Shown: one piece after another, positions 11,217 to 22,178 of the stretch | Layout: each line of letters opens with the position of its first letter | Position numbering within the stretch: the stretch's first letter is position 1 | Assembly (NCBI GenBank): GCA_013400115.1 | Contig: VXBP01002567.1 | Coordinates: 310,001-374,000 of the forward strand | Direction: 5' to 3' | DNA: 64,000 nt | Source: Rhinopomastus cyanomelas | Lineage: Eukaryota > Chordata > Aves > Bucerotiformes > Rhinopomastidae | Program-made: the position numbers and the translations under genes | The notes under the pieces: model-generated | Seen by the model: only the letters and a program-made list of their open reading frames with translations | What the model was told of the DNA's origin: nothing | The model's database searches: none

Positions 11217-11379
11217 CTTGGTGGAGCTGCCAGACTGAAAGCAGAAGGGCAGGGTGGCTTGAGGAGGTTTAGCTAAGACAATGGAGAAAGGATGCAGCTT
11301 GGTGGAGGTGCCAGACTGAAAGCAGAAGGGCAGGGTGGCTTGAGGAGCTTTAGCTAAGACAATGGAGAAAGGATGCAGC
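11217..11379. repeat. tandem duplication, two copies of 81 bp
   Basis: Copy 1 is 11217-11297 and copy 2 is 11298-11378/9. They differ at only two positions that I can see (GAGCTGCC versus GAGGTGCC, and GAGGAGGTTT versus GAGGAGCTTT). The unit contains AGAAGGGCAGGGTGGCTTG. Because 81 is a multiple of three, the minus strand stays open for two near-identical 27-residue repeats, but there is no other sign of coding. Confidence 0.95.
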
Positions 11380-11467
11380 AAGAGATAACTGCTTTGAGCT
11401 TGGGAAATCTAGTTCTGAATGTCAGTTTTGCCACTAGCTTCTCTGCCACCTTCTGTGTAAGTGTCTG

Positions 11468-11658
11468 TCAGATGGCCCTGCGGTACAGGTAGCTGCCCAG
11501 GAAGGTGGTTGGGGCCCCATCCCTGGAGATGTTTAAGGCCAAGCTGGATGGGGCTCTGGCCAGCCTGGTCTAGGGTGGGGTGTCCCAGCCTGGTGGGGGG
11601 ATTGGAACTGGATGATCAGGTGGTCCCTTCCAACCCTGAGTGATTCTGATTCCATAAC
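11468..11658 (+). mobile_element. CR1 type D 3' end, older
   Basis: It carries the classical bird CR1 words CTGCCCAGGAAGGTGGTTGG, GGCCAAGCTGGATGGGGCTC and CAGCCTGGTCTAG, and ends TCCCTTCCAACCCTGAGTGATTC. It is clearly a different lineage from the young copy that follows 13 bases downstream. Confidence 0.85.
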
Positions 11659-11671
11659 TTCTCCAGTGAAG

Positions 11672-11751
11672 TGATCCTGCTGTGGCGGGGGGATTGGACT
11701 AGATGATCTTTCAGGGTCCCTTCCAATCCCTAATGTTCAGTGATTGTGTGA
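11672..11751 (+). mobile_element. CR1 type A 3' end, 80 bp
   Basis: It begins at GTGATCCTGCTGTGGCGG just after the tail of the older type D copy and in the same orientation. The 3' end reads TAATGTTCAGTGATTGTGTG. The close spacing suggests insertion into or next to the earlier CR1 tail. Confidence 0.9.
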
Positions 11752-12539
11752 TATTGCTATAATTTCAACCACATATTGCCCCCCTCTTCTAAAAATGATT
11801 TGAAGAACAGTGTAGTTCAGACACGATCCAGGAGCAGTCAAATCTCCATGACTTCTTGCTTTGTCAAGAAGCTGAATGCAAGGTTCTGTGCAAAGAGCTT
11901 TCTCTTTATGAACATAAACTACTTCATGAGACCTGGATCCTGCAAAGAGCTCTCACTCTAACCCAGCGAAGCAGAGGATTTCTGCAGATGGCAGAGCTCA
12001 CAAGTGCATCTAACAGCTGTGCCAGTGTTAGAAAACCCTACTGCTTTATCCACGCTGCTGGAGATTTAACTCCCAAGTCCTCTTCAGGTGTGGTTCCTCA
12101 GCACTGCATCCGAAGTTGTGTTCACTTTTGTACCCCCAGTGACGCAGTGACCCTGGAGGAAGTGATCTTACACAAAATACTTGTAAATTACTAACCCTTC
12201 GTTAACGTTTTCTCAGCACAGCATAAACATCAAACAAAGCCCCACAGGTCTGCTTACAGAATCCTGGCTCAGTGGTTTTGTCACTGAAGTCTAAATGTAT
12301 GTAGCTGAGACTGAGTGCCAGTAGGGCTTTTCCCAGAGCATTCCTGAGCACATCACACGTCAGTGTAGGAAAAGCAGTTGTTCAGTGGGTTTTAGAAACA
12401 GGACTTGATAAATTTTGACCTTAATCAGTGTCTGCTCTATAATTCAATAGAATTGATTCTTTTGTTTTAAAAAGTGTTTCAACAGCTCTGGGTAATTTTT
12501 GTTCCTTTAGTCTCCAGACAGACACGGTAGGGCACAGTC
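11752..12539. other. non-repeat DNA, nothing recognised
   Basis: Two overlapping plus-strand frames at 11776-12194 show no recognisable domain. No repeats are seen. Confidence 0.45.
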
Positions 12540-12558
12540 TTCACTATTCTTAAACCCA
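12540..12558 (+). repeat. left direct repeat flanking a CR1 copy
   Basis: TTCACTATTCTTAAACCCA recurs at 13087-13105 as TTCACTGTTCTTAAACCCA, 18 of 19 identical. It sits about 22 bases outside the 5' end of the CR1 copy at 12581 and looks like a target-site duplication. Confidence 0.8.
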
Positions 12559-12580
12559 AGACACAGTGGGGAGCAGTCTT

Positions 12581-13089
12581 CACTGGAACATTGTGTTCAG
12601 TTCTGGGCTCCTCAGTTCAAGAGGGATATGGAGCTGCTGGAGGGAGTCAAGCATAGGGCAACGAGGATGATGAAGGAGGTGGAGCACCTCCCTTATAAGG
12701 AAAGGCTGAAGGAGCTGGGTCTCTTGAGCTTGGACAAAAGAAGGCTGAGGGGTGACCTCATGAATGTCTAGAAATATGGGAAGGGTGGGTGTCAGAAGGA
12801 TGGAGCCAGGCTCTGCTCAATGTCATCTAGGAATAGGATGTGGGGCAATGGTTGTGAGGTGGAACAGAGGAGGTTCCACATCAATGTGAGAAAGAACTTC
12901 TTCACATTGAGGCTGATGGAGCACTGGAACAGGCTGCCCAGGGGGGTTGTGGATCTCCTTCTCTGGAGATGTTTAAGACCCACCTGGATGTGTTCCTGTG
13001 TGACTGGGTCTAGGTGATCCTACTGTGTCAGGGTGATTGGACTGGATGATCTTTTGAGGTCTCTTCCAGTCCCTAATGTTCTATGATTC
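12581..13089 (+). mobile_element. CR1 type A, 509 bp, flanked by direct repeats
   Basis: It runs from the RT C-terminal coding region (GTTCAGTTCTGGGCTCC; protein sense VQFWAPQFKRDMELLEGVK) to CCCTAATGTTCTATGATTCA. Stops such as the TAG in TGAATGTCTAGAAATATG break the frame. A 19-bp direct repeat flanks it. At the 5' junction the word CAGTCTTCACT (12574-12584) repeats the flanking CAGTCTTCACT at 12535-12545, suggesting a template jump during insertion. Confidence 0.94.
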
Positions 13090-13105
13090 ACTGTTCTTAA
13101 ACCCA
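13087..13105 (+). repeat. right direct repeat flanking a CR1 copy
   Basis: TTCACTGTTCTTAAACCCA lies directly at the CR1 3' tail and overlaps the last tail bases. It is the partner of 12540-12558. Confidence 0.8.
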
Positions 13106-13215
13106 GTGGTTACAGAAACCCATTGCCTGTCTGACTTAGGCTTCCCTAATGTGGATGTTCTTGTAGAACCATTCCTTGAAATGAAGTCTGCTTTTGTATG
13201 GCATTTGCTCACCTG

Positions 13216-13256
13216 ATCACAGGACGTTAGGGGCTGCAAGGGACCTCGAAAGATCG
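13216..13256 (-). mobile_element. CR1 type A 3' end, 41 bp
   Basis: The shortest copy found: ATCACAGGACGTTAGGGGC, then AAGGGACCTCGAAAGATC, then unrelated sequence. It stops inside the hairpin loop, so it lacks the second hairpin arm. Confidence 0.75.
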
Positions 13257-13913
13257 CTACTGAAAAGCCTGGTTGGCCGAAGACCAGTTTCAAATGACTT
13301 TGGATTCTTAATGAAGCCAAGAACATTAAAACAGAATTTAGAAAGAGTGGTTAAGCTGAGTTTGTTGCCTGACAGCTGTTTCCCCGAGCCACTTCTCTGT
13401 TATCAGCAGAACGCCGCGTGAAAGACGTCCTGTAAATGGGAGCTGCTCGTCTCCGCTGGGGACTGCTGCGTTCTCCTGCCGTGTCAAGTTTCCAGATGTC
13501 ACTGACTTCACAAACAGCACAGATGGAAACAAATCACAGCTCCCCTTTCCGCCTTGTGATCTTGCAGAAGTTTGTTAGATAAGCAATAGGTGACTGGAGC
13601 ACGCTGGCAACTGGGGAATAATCATTAATTATAGATGAATTGCACTCACCAGTGGCAGCCAAGTGCGGTGGACTGGGCGACTCTCTACTCCTCACGTTGT
13701 CAGTGTATTTTGTGTGAATCGTGGCAGAAGTGTCTTTTCAGGGTTGATCTCGGGAGTAGTCTGTGGACAAAACGTGTCTGGAGGTTTCTAGACGAAGGGG
13801 TCAGGGTGATGGACAAAGGATGGGACCAGCTCTAGCGGCCAGCGCTGACATTGTGCAAGGTAGACTGAAGGTAGGTCTGAACTTCTTTGGGCTTTTCATA
13901 GAAACTGAGTCTC
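13257..13913. other. non-repeat DNA, nothing recognised
   Basis: A mildly CpG-containing segment at 13400-13470. Short frames are present but none has recognisable features. Confidence 0.45.
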
Positions 13914-14075
13914 ACAGAATCACAGAACGTTAGGAAGGGATCTCGAATGATCATCCAGTCAATCCCCCTGCCACAGCAGGATCCCCTAGACCGAGTCACA
14001 CAGGAACATATCCAGGTGGGTTTTAAACATCTCCAGAGAAGGAGACTCCACAACTCCCCTGCGCAGCCAGTCCCT
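13914..14075 (-). mobile_element. CR1 type A, 160 bp
   Basis: The tail AGAATCACAGAACGTTAGG is followed by a deletion of GGATTG in the hairpin arm (TTAGGAAGGGATCTCG), then CCACAGCAGGATCCCC. The copy ends near CAACTCCCCTGCGCAGCC. Confidence 0.9.
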
Positions 14076-14819
14076 GATTTAGGCTACTTCTCAAGGTATT
14101 GAAATGAATAATGAGAATATTTGCTAATGAGAAAGAAACACTTTCTCCTTCGATTTCACATACATTAAAAAAGACATTTTCTCTCTTCATCTGTCCTTCT
14201 TCAGCCCCACTTTGGTTTTACTGCCTACGTTTTATTGCAGAGGACATGCACTGTTAAGATGAGTGTTGGTGGGGAGGGAGACCTAGTATTACTCCGACGT
14301 TTTATGTGCCAATTATGAATGAGTGCATCTACAATATGGAGAGAAGAGAGAGAGCTACTAGACTGGAAGACCAGAACTGCTTTCAGATCAATAGATGAGC
14401 TGACATTGAGGCTGGAGGACCGATAGAAGTAGTGGAAAGGATAGAGATATTTGGCAGATATCTGAAGACATTCAATAGAGACACTGAGATGGAGCCGATA
14501 AATCAATAGCTCTTTGGGCAGATGAGGTTGATATTTTAAATGGATGTGGGACTGTCTTAGCCAGGAAGACTGAACAACACTGAAGGAACAGGTGAGCTTC
14601 AAAGCAGTTGTATGGCTGTGTCAGTTTAATGTGGTTTTTAAAGGAGCTGTATGAAATGTGGAGCTGGTTGCTTCTTTTGCAGCTGGGATGTTGGGTCAGA
14701 TGTAAGTTGGATTTGTGCTCTTACTCTGGAATTCCTCAGGCTGGTGTGGGTTAGATTAGCAATAATGGATAAGTTATTGCTGTAGTGAAAAGTGTTTAAC
14801 ACAGAGGTTGTCAGTAGCC
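14076..14819. other. non-repeat DNA, nothing recognised
   Basis: A 125-codon minus-strand frame at 14225-14602 is serine- and leucine-rich, has no recognisable domain and is treated as chance. Confidence 0.4.
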
Positions 14820-15446
14820 ATGTGCTCCTGTGGCCAAGAAGGCCACCGGCATCCTGGGGTGGATCACAAGGAGCATGGTTAGCAGATCAATAAAGGTTCT
14901 CCTCCTTCTCTACTCTGCCCCGCTGAGACCACATCTGGAATATTGTGTCCAGTTCTGGGCTCCCAAGTTCAGGAAGGACACAGAGCTGCTGGAGAGAGCC
15001 CAGTGCAGAGCCACAAAGATGATGAAGGGAGGGGAGCATCTCCCTGATGAGGAAAGGTTGAGGGAGTTGGGGCTCTTGAGCTTGGAGAAAAGAAGGGTGA
15101 GGGGTGAGCTCATTAATGTCTATAAATATGTGAAGGGTGGGTGTCAGGAGGATGGAACCAGGCTCTGCTCAGGGGCATCTAATGATAGAACAAGGGGCAA
15201 TGGGTGTGAGCTGGAACAGAGGAGGCTCCAAATAAATGTGAGAAGGAACTTTCTCATGGTGAGTGTGACAGAGCACAGGAATGGGCTGCCCAGAGGGGTT
15301 GTGGAGTCTCCTTCTCTGGAGATGTTTAAAACCCACCTGGACACGTTCCTTTATGACTTTACTAGGGGATCCTGCTGTGGCAGGGGGATTGGACTAGATG
15401 ATCCTTCAAGGTCTCCTCCAGTCCCTAATGTTTTGTGATCGTGTGA
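14820..15446 (+). mobile_element. CR1 type A, 627 bp, open RT C-terminal frame
   Basis: One of the two longest young copies. It starts at about GTGCTCCTGTGGCCAAGAAG and ends TCCCTAATGTTTTGTGATCG. It includes the whole C-terminal part of ORF2 and the short 3' end with the terminal hairpin. Its low divergence and open frame point to recent insertion. Confidence 0.95.
14830..15438 (+). pseudogene. CR1 ORF2 reverse transcriptase C-terminal fragment
   Basis: An open frame of 202 codons, in frame with CR1 ORF2. Recognisable text includes ILGWITRSMVSRSI, then RPHLEYCVQFWAPKFRKD, LLERAQCRATKMMKG, RLRELGLLSLEKRR, INVYKYVKGGCQEDG and FKTHLDTFLYDF. These belong to the region after the polymerase core in CR1 proteins; the endonuclease and polymerase active-site motifs lie upstream in an intact element and are absent. 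The start codon is incidental. This is a 5'-truncated, non-functional copy whose frame has not yet decayed. Confidence 0.9.
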
Positions 15447-16417
15447 ATAGCAGAAAGGGCTGGGACAACAGTGCATCACTAATAGAAGTGGAGGAGAAGT
15501 TAACTCCAGCCCCACCCCCATTATCTTTGTGTGTGTGTGACAAGGATCACAAGGATGCAGAGGAGTGCATTAAGGCAAACCTTCCACTCATGCCATCAAG
15601 AAGACAGCAATTAAATGACACCAAAGGGAGTTTAGTCAATAAGTCCAATTGGAGCAAAACTGGCTTTTTGTGCAGGAGGCTTTGGATTAGTTGTGATGAA
15701 TCACTCTGTTGCCTCATGCTATCAGTTATATCGACTGTCATTAATTAGAAACCAAGTGATAAAGTTCTTTTAATCATCTCAGAATTCCTGAGGTGTGTCA
15801 GTTAGTGTTTGGCTCTCCTACAATGCCCCTCTGCCTTCTCCACAAACCTACTAGAAGTTCAACTTGAAAGGATTTTTGTGGGAGATCCAATTGTTGTGTT
15901 CACCAGATGCCAGGAAGCTAAATTAAAGGAGAGATTGTACTAATGGAATTTGCTAAAAGTTTACAAGGTAATTATGATGTTTGCAAAACTTAGGCTATTT
16001 AATATGTATTTCCATAGGGGCATGAGGGGAGGACTGTGCTGAATAAAGTAAACATACAATGATGAAAGGGGAAGGATGTCCTTGGTTTGCCTCCCCTTAT
16101 TTTGAACTTGATGGAGGCTGGATCAGCTCTTGATCTGTCCAGATAACATTAGCTGAAGCATGTTTTTCTTTCCAAGACTCACTGGCCTGGCCAGTTCAGA
16201 AGGATCTGGAAAATAATTTTAAATAAGGAAAGAAAAGATTGCTAAGAGGATATCAGTTCCACGACAGCCAGGTTAGGGTGATCTTGTCTTTAAATGCAAA
16301 TACTGCTTTATTATATTTGCATGTAAATAGCTGCCGGATAACTGTGTCACATGAAGAGAAGGTTTCAAAGTCATTTGCTTTGTGGAAAACAGAATAGCTC
16401 AACTGGGAAGGCTGCTG
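15447..16417. other. non-repeat DNA, A/T-rich in part
   Basis: Contains a short (GT)n run at 15528-15539 and an A/T-rich segment with TCATTAATTAGAAACC at 15738 onward. The frame 15398-15748 begins in the CR1 tail and is not credible as a gene. Confidence 0.4.
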
Positions 16418-16641
16418 ACTGGAGATCAGGAAGAAATTCTTCCTGGAGAGAGTGGTCAGGCAGGAATGGGCTGCCCAGGGTGGTGGTTGAGTCCCCATTC
16501 CTGGATGTGTTTGACAGTTGCTTAGATGTAGTGTTGGTGGATCTGGTTTAGGGGTGAACTTGTAGAGTAGGGTTGCTGGTTGGACTTGATGATCCCAGGG
16601 GTCTTCTCCAACCGGAATGATTCTATGATTCTGTCTATTCC
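16418..16641 (+). mobile_element. CR1 type B, 224 bp
   Basis: It begins near GATCAGGAAGAAATTCTTCC, then GAGAGTGGTCAGGCAGGAAT, GTGGTGGTTGAGTCCCC, AGGGGTGAACTTGTAGAG and GGTTGGACTTGATGATCC, and ends ATGATTCTATGATTCTGT. The terminal hairpin arms are GGTTGGA and TCCAACC. Confidence 0.9.
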
Positions 16642-16863
16642 ATTCAGTGTTCATAAAATTGGTCTTTGCAAGTCTATAACACCCTCAGTTTCCCTGAAAG
16701 GTGGCTGTGGGCCTCCTGCTGATTGCTGTGAAATCATAGACAGTGCAATTCAAAGGGATGGGGACATGTGGCCTGGCAACAGTGTGGGCTACAGGAAGGG
16801 AATGCAGGGCTGACAGAGTGGGCTTCTTTACTCGAGAAGTCAGTGTGTTAGTAAAGAAACTGG

Positions 16864-17118
16864 AATCACAGAATCACAGAGCATTAGGGATTGGAAGGGA
16901 CCTGGAAAGATCATCCAGTCCAATCCCCCTGCCACAGCAGGATCACCTAGACCAAGTCGCACAGGAACATGTCCAGGTGGGTTTTAAACATCTCCAGAGA
17001 AGGAGACTCCACAACCCCCCTGGTCAGCCTGTTCCAGTGCCCTGTCACCCTCACTGGGAAGAAGTTCCTTCTGATATTTATGTGGATCTTCCTATGTTCC
17101 AGCTCACACCCACTATCT
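16864..17118 (-). mobile_element. CR1 type A, 255 bp
   Basis: The tail AATCACAGAATCACAGAGC is at the left; the body continues through CCCCTGGTCAGCCTGTTCC and CCTCACTGGGAAGAAGTTCC to CAGCTCACACCCAC. It faces the type B copy at 16418 tail to tail, with about 220 bases between them. Confidence 0.93.
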
Positions 17119-17989
17119 CTCTCTCCACTAGATATTGTGGTTGAACTCTTGATGTTTCATCTCTTGACACAAATACTTGCTGGTGCTTGCCATGATTGCT
17201 CAAATCATGATCAGATACTACTGTGAGGCAGGGCTCAGAGCTGATCACTTGCCTTAGTTATTCTCCAGGCACCCTCAGAAGTGATGAGGACAGCCAGGCT
17301 GTGCTGGCTCTGGTTTTATTGGGTTATAAACCTGCAGCTGGCAGAGGACCTGATCTTGTGCTCGTGGAGATCTGGGTGCAGCCTCCAGTGGCTCTTACCT
17401 TAGTGACACTCAGTTCTATGTAACATGTGTTCTTGGGCTCCAGATGGCTCTTGCAGTGGAGCAATCACTGCTCACACCCAAAACTAAGAGCTCGGAGAGA
17501 AAATGTTGGAATAGACCAGGATGTTTCCAGGCCAGAATACTAGCTCTGTGCCAGATAGCTGTTCTGTCATTCCCAAGCGTGAAATATGAAGCAACAACTG
17601 ACTTCAGTCTTCTTGAAAACTGCAAAAAGTGGCTAAAAATGAATAGCAAATGTGCACCTCATACAAAGAGAGTTGGAATTTTCATTTCATGAAGTATGGT
17701 GTCACTAAGCAGAAGTAGTCTGGGTTCAAAGCTCCAAAACACCTTGACCAAAGCAACTTGCATCACTCCAGGGCACGGGTAAAGTCAGGAGGGTACTGCA
17801 CGCATAGGATGACTCAGAATGGGGCTGGATGTTCTCAAGATTGATGCTGAAATTCATTTAGTGTGTCTGTTGTTATCCAGTGTTAATCCAGGTTTGATTT
17901 TAATGCAGTTTGTCTCAGAACATGTGTGAGTGTCTGTGGTGTACGTGCGTGCTTGTGCATTGGTGTGTGTGCTGCACGGGTTTGGGGAG
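17119..17989. other. non-repeat DNA with a GT-rich patch
   Basis: A loose GT-rich patch lies at about 17925-17975 (GTGTACGTGCGTGCTTGTG). No supportable gene is present. Confidence 0.45.
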
Positions 17990-18418
17990 AACAACCAGGC
18001 TGGGGAAGGGACTAGAGGGAAAGGCTGATGAGGAGAGGCTGAGGGAGCTTGGGGGTGTTTAGCCTGGAGAAGAGGAGACTCAAGGGGGACCCTCTCCCTC
18101 TCTGTAACTACCTGAAGGGAAGTCGTAGACAGGTGGGGGTCAGGCTCTTGTCCTGGGAAACTAGCACCAGGATGAGAGGGCAGAGCTTGAAGATGCCAGG
18201 GGAGGGTTAGGTTGGATGTTAGGAAGCCTTTCCTCAGGGGAAGGGTGATCAGACACTGCCCAGGGCAGTAGTGGAGTCCCCACCCCTGGAGGTGTTGAAG
18301 GGCAGCCTGGCTGTGGCCCTTAGTGCCCTGGTCTGGCCGCTGGAGTGATGTTAGGTCCTGGGCTGGGCTGGATGAGCTTCGAGGTCTTTTACAGCCTCAA
18401 TCATTCAATGATTCTATT
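17990..18418 (+). mobile_element. CR1 type C, 429 bp
   Basis: It carries AGGCTGGGGAAGGGACTAG, GAGGAGAGGCTGAGGGAGC, GTGTTTAGCCTGGAGAAG, CAGGATGAGAGGGCAGAGC and GTTAGGTTGGATGTTAGG, and ends GGGCTGGGCTGGATGAGC, TTTTACAGCC, TCATTCAATGATTCTAT. The protein sense of the left part resembles the CR1 ERLRELGVFSLEKRRL region with frameshifts. Confidence 0.9.
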
Positions 18419-20196
18419 GACCTCAGATTTGGAAGACATGGTTGTTGTTCTTGATTCTTCTCCCACTCGCAGATTCATGAATGTTCTTGCCTTTTATATC
18501 CCCTCTTGCACATCCCTTTTGCTTTTGAAGGCCACAGCTTTTGAGGGAAGGCTTGCTTTGCTTTGTTTTGTGTTTGCAGTTGTATGTTGCACTCCAGGGC
18601 ACCATGTTGAGATGGTGACTTCTGGCACCACCCGAATCCAAAGGCAGGCAAGAAACTTTGGAGAGTGTTCAGCTGCAGAATTATGTTGAAGGTTTGCAAA
18701 TGTAATAATATGTACAAGCACTGGAGCTTAAAATAACCTCTGTGTGGTTTAAACTGTTGTCTGAGCTTGGGCAGACTCAATACACACTTTATATAATGTT
18801 CCCTGGGCTTCACATTTGACCAATTCTTCTGCAGTTAATGAACAAAAGCCAAACCTTAGTTGCTGAAGGTGAATAGTCTCATATGCACTGTTCACCAAAG
18901 CCTGGAACCTGGATGTTGCACCCTCCTGTGTCCCCTTGTCCCCACCTCAGTCCTGACAGGTAGCTCAACAGACATTTGTGGTCATCACCCAGCCTAACAG
19001 TGACAGAAGACCATCCCATCTCAGCTGTCTGTTATCTTCCCATTTCAAATGGGAAGCATGCTTCTGGCCTTGGAGTCCCTGTGGCTACTGATGTGGACTA
19101 ACCATGCTGCTCTTCCCCAGCTGAGAGGAAAGAGAACAGCTCCCAAGGAGCTCAGCAGCTGCACCCTGTCAGCCTGTTGAAAAGCAGTCTCCCTTAACAA
19201 TGGACTAAACCATCAGCTACTCACTGAGCAGTGTGTTTGTGTAGTGTGGTTGCTATGTACAGGACCTTACTCATCCATCAATATCATCACTCTGAAGAGG
19301 CAGGGGAACAAAAAGGCAGCAGAAGTGTTCCAAATGGTTTCACACCCTGGAAGGAAGTGGCAGCCTGTTGGGCCATGGAGGGCTAGAGGTTCCCATGCTG
19401 GGCAGCACCTCTTCCCAGCTGGGTGAGCTGCCTTTGGGGCATCATGTCTTTGGTCAAAATTGGTAACTCTGAGGCTCCTTCTGCTTCCAAAGGCAGGGTG
19501 ATTGGAACAAAAGAAAGCTGCAAGACCCTCTAGAGCCCTCTAATGAATTTGTTTAAGTTTATGGAAGTACCTATGTGGAAAGAGCACAAACAGTAGTCCA
19601 CTTCAAGCTAGTATTTGCAAAGACCAGACCGTATTGATGGAAAACAGAGGGTTGCAGAAGTCAGAGGAAAAACAGGATCTGCAGTTAAAGCAGGGAAAGA
19701 CCATTGGACTTAATCTAATTCTAGTCAAGAGTGAGTCCTGGAAGAGCAGAAGAAAATGCAGTCAGCCTTCAGGTACAGGAATGTCGTGGGCTCCCTGGTG
19801 GGTGGAGTGCTCTTCAAGCCTACACTCAGGGTGATTTGTTTGAACTCCTCAGACTGTGGATCTGGGTGAGGCTTTGTAAAGCTTTTCTTGTGCAAATTAA
19901 GTGAATCCTGCCTCAGAGTAAATCAGAATTCTTCTAGGTATTTTAATCCTCCAGTGGCTAGTGAATTGTAGGAACAGGTCTCAGACTTCATCAACACTCA
20001 GATCAGCACTTAAAGCCACTCTGAAACACAAACACCCTGCGTGTCTCAAGGAGAGTAGGTCTGTCCCACAGGTCTCAAACACAGCCAGAGGTGTTGTACA
20101 GAAACCTCGAGGTCCTTGGTAAAGCAAGAGCTGGGAACGCAGAACGACCAGGCTCTGTTGGATGCCTTCACTGATGTGATCATATTGAGAGTGAAC
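18419..20196. other. non-repeat DNA, no gene recognised
   Basis: About 1.8 kb without CR1. Overlapping antisense and sense frames at 18345-18813 include CR1 sequence at one edge and show no recognisable domain. Confidence 0.4.
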
Positions 20197-20258
20197 CACA
20201 GAATCAAGGAACATTAGGGATTGGAAAGGACCTTGAAGCATCATCTAGCCCAAACCTG
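20197..20258 (-). mobile_element. CR1 type A 3' end, 62 bp
   Basis: ACCACAGAATCAAGGAACATT is followed by GGGATTGGAAAGGACC and ATCATCTAGCCCAAACC. It stops right after the second hairpin arm region. Confidence 0.85.
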
Positions 20259-21041
20259 TTGCTTTCTCTCAGAATTAAAAGCAAAGATGTGATTCTGTGA
20301 CTCTCTGATCATAGTTTTCAAGCTGTTAAGGCAGCTTTTCAGGCTTGAGGTGATGCAGGCACCTGAACTTGCTCAAAGTTAGACTACAAGCCAGTGTGCT
20401 GGGTTCAATCACAGGGCAGCAATGGATATCTGCTTCACTGCTCTCTGTGGTAGGTTTTGGTCTTCAGTTCTGCATTGCAGCTGGGCAAGTAACTTCTAGC
20501 AGTGTCCTTCGAGCAGCGTGGCTCCTGCTGTGCAGTGCCGTTGCGTTTCCCTCCCCGACGCAGCTGCTGCGCAGATCCTACTCAGCTGTATCTGACATGT
20601 GGGATGGCAGAGCAGGAAAAGGGTTATACTGCAGCTCTGTGAATTCATGAGATGGTGGTACCTCTGTGGCCAGTTTTATGGTCTCCAGATGTCACAGAGA
20701 CCTTTGAACACACACTTACAGAGAGAAAGAGAGAACCTCTGTGATGCTAGAATGGAGATCAGAAAGGAGTCTTCATGCAGGTCCCTCTCTCCACTCCACA
20801 CTCTGCCTCTTAACACTGCATTCCTATCGTGCTGAACTCTTGGATCAAGCAGCTTGCCACTGGGTGTTTGGATGCCTAGTGCCATGGGATCCTTAGTTCC
20901 CAGTGGTGTTGCTGAGGAAAGGAAAAGGTTGTAGTAAGTAACCTGCACTTTCTGTTGTGATAGCTTTGGTTTTGGATTAGAGTGAACTTGTTTTATTGTC
21001 TTTCTCATCAAAACTCTTAGCATTTCATATTAATAATCTAT
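20259..21041. other. non-repeat DNA, nothing recognised
   Basis: Short frames on both strands, none with recognisable features. A small CpG-containing patch lies at 20505-20575. Confidence 0.4.
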
Positions 21042-21138
21042 CACAGAACATTAGGGATTGGAAGGGACCTGGAAAGACCATCCAGTCCAATCCCCCAGCC
21101 ACAGCAGGATCATCTAGACCAAGTTGCACAGGAACATA
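21042..21138 (-). mobile_element. CR1 type A 3' end, 97 bp
   Basis: ATCACAGAACATTAGGGATTG at the left, then CCACAGCAGGATCATCTAG, ending at AGTTGCACAGGAACATA. Confidence 0.92.
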
Positions 21139-21623
21139 AATCGCTTAGCTGCTGGTTTAAACTTGGATAAGAAAGTAAAGAGATTGGAAAGTTGACACCA
21201 AATTTTCACTGTGAACTTTTTTGACCTTTGAAGAAGAAACCGGTAACTTTTCCAAAAACTATTTTCCATTTTCACTCGGCCCACTTCCTGGTTGTGCCTG
21301 AGAACAAGAAGCAGGAAGCACCGTAAATCTTGTGAAAAATCCTGCTCTGGCAACTTTCCTGGCCAAGCTTTGCTGATCGTTGACTTTTGGATCATTTGAA
21401 TAAACTTGATGTCAGTAGCCAAGCTCATGCGCTTCTCCAAGCCCTTTGCAAGCTCCCAATCCCATGAACCCGGCGCGTTGCTTAGTGTAGGCAACCTCAA
21501 CCCTGTCCTTTCTTTCACATAGAGAGCACAGATTTAGGGCAGCTTTGTTTTTCTGGATGAACTTGGTGCTAATCTGCCTTGCAGCTGCATAGCCAAGTAC
21601 AACAAGTAGTCGTCATGCAATCT
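21139..21623. other. non-repeat DNA with an unexplained minus frame
   Basis: A minus-strand frame at 21114-21518 (134 codons) has its last few codons in the CR1 copy; the rest (text such as FWKSYRFLLQRSKKFTVKIW) is not CR1 and matches nothing I know. It is probably chance. Confidence 0.3.
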
Positions 21624-21703
21624 GCCTGCTGTGCCAGGGGGATTGGACTGGATGATCTTTCGAGGTCCCTTCCAATCCCTAATGTTCTGTGGTTCTGTGA
21701 TTC
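21624..21703 (+). mobile_element. CR1 type A 3' end, 80 bp
   Basis: CTGCCTGCTGTGCCAGGG, the hairpin arms GGATTGGA and TCCAATCC, then TAATGTTCTGTGGTTCTGTG. Confidence 0.92.
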
Positions 21704-21833
21704 CTCCACACTGCTTTGCTGACACATCCTAATCCTGTCTGCTGATGCTGTGTGCTCTTCAGAGGCTGAATTAATCCTGAGCAGAGTTTACCCGTTACTC
21801 TAGAACACCGTAAAAACCAGGCTTAGCTTGAAT

Positions 21834-22063
21834 CATAGAATCATAGAATCATTAGGGATTGGAAGGGATCTCAAAAGATCATCCTGTCCAATCCCCTTCC
21901 ACAGCAGGATCACCTAGATCAACTCTCACAGGAACACATCCAGGTGGGTCTTAAACATCTCCAGTGAAGGAGACTCCACAACCCTCCTGGGCAGCCTGTT
22001 CCACTTCTCTGTCACCCTCACTGTCAAGGAGCTCCTTCTCATATTTATGTGGAACCTCTTATG
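21834..22063 (-). mobile_element. CR1 type A, 230 bp
   Basis: The tail has two exact octamers (AATCATAGAATCATAGAATC) before CATTAGGGATTGG. It continues to CATATTTATGTGGAACCTC. It faces the plus copy at 21624 tail to tail, 130 bases away. Confidence 0.94.
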
Positions 22064-22178
22064 TGTGAAGGTAACGTGTTGTTCCCTGTGCCACAGAGAA
22101 AAGCAGCTTTGAACCCCAAAGAAGGAAGCAGCTCATGAAAAATTACTTGGAAATAGATTTTCACATTAATTCCCTTCA

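Noticed and set aside
11187..11381. Minus-strand frame with two 27-residue repeats as a repeat protein
   Set aside because: It is simply the 81-bp tandem duplication read in frame; there is no start context, domain or support outside the repeat.
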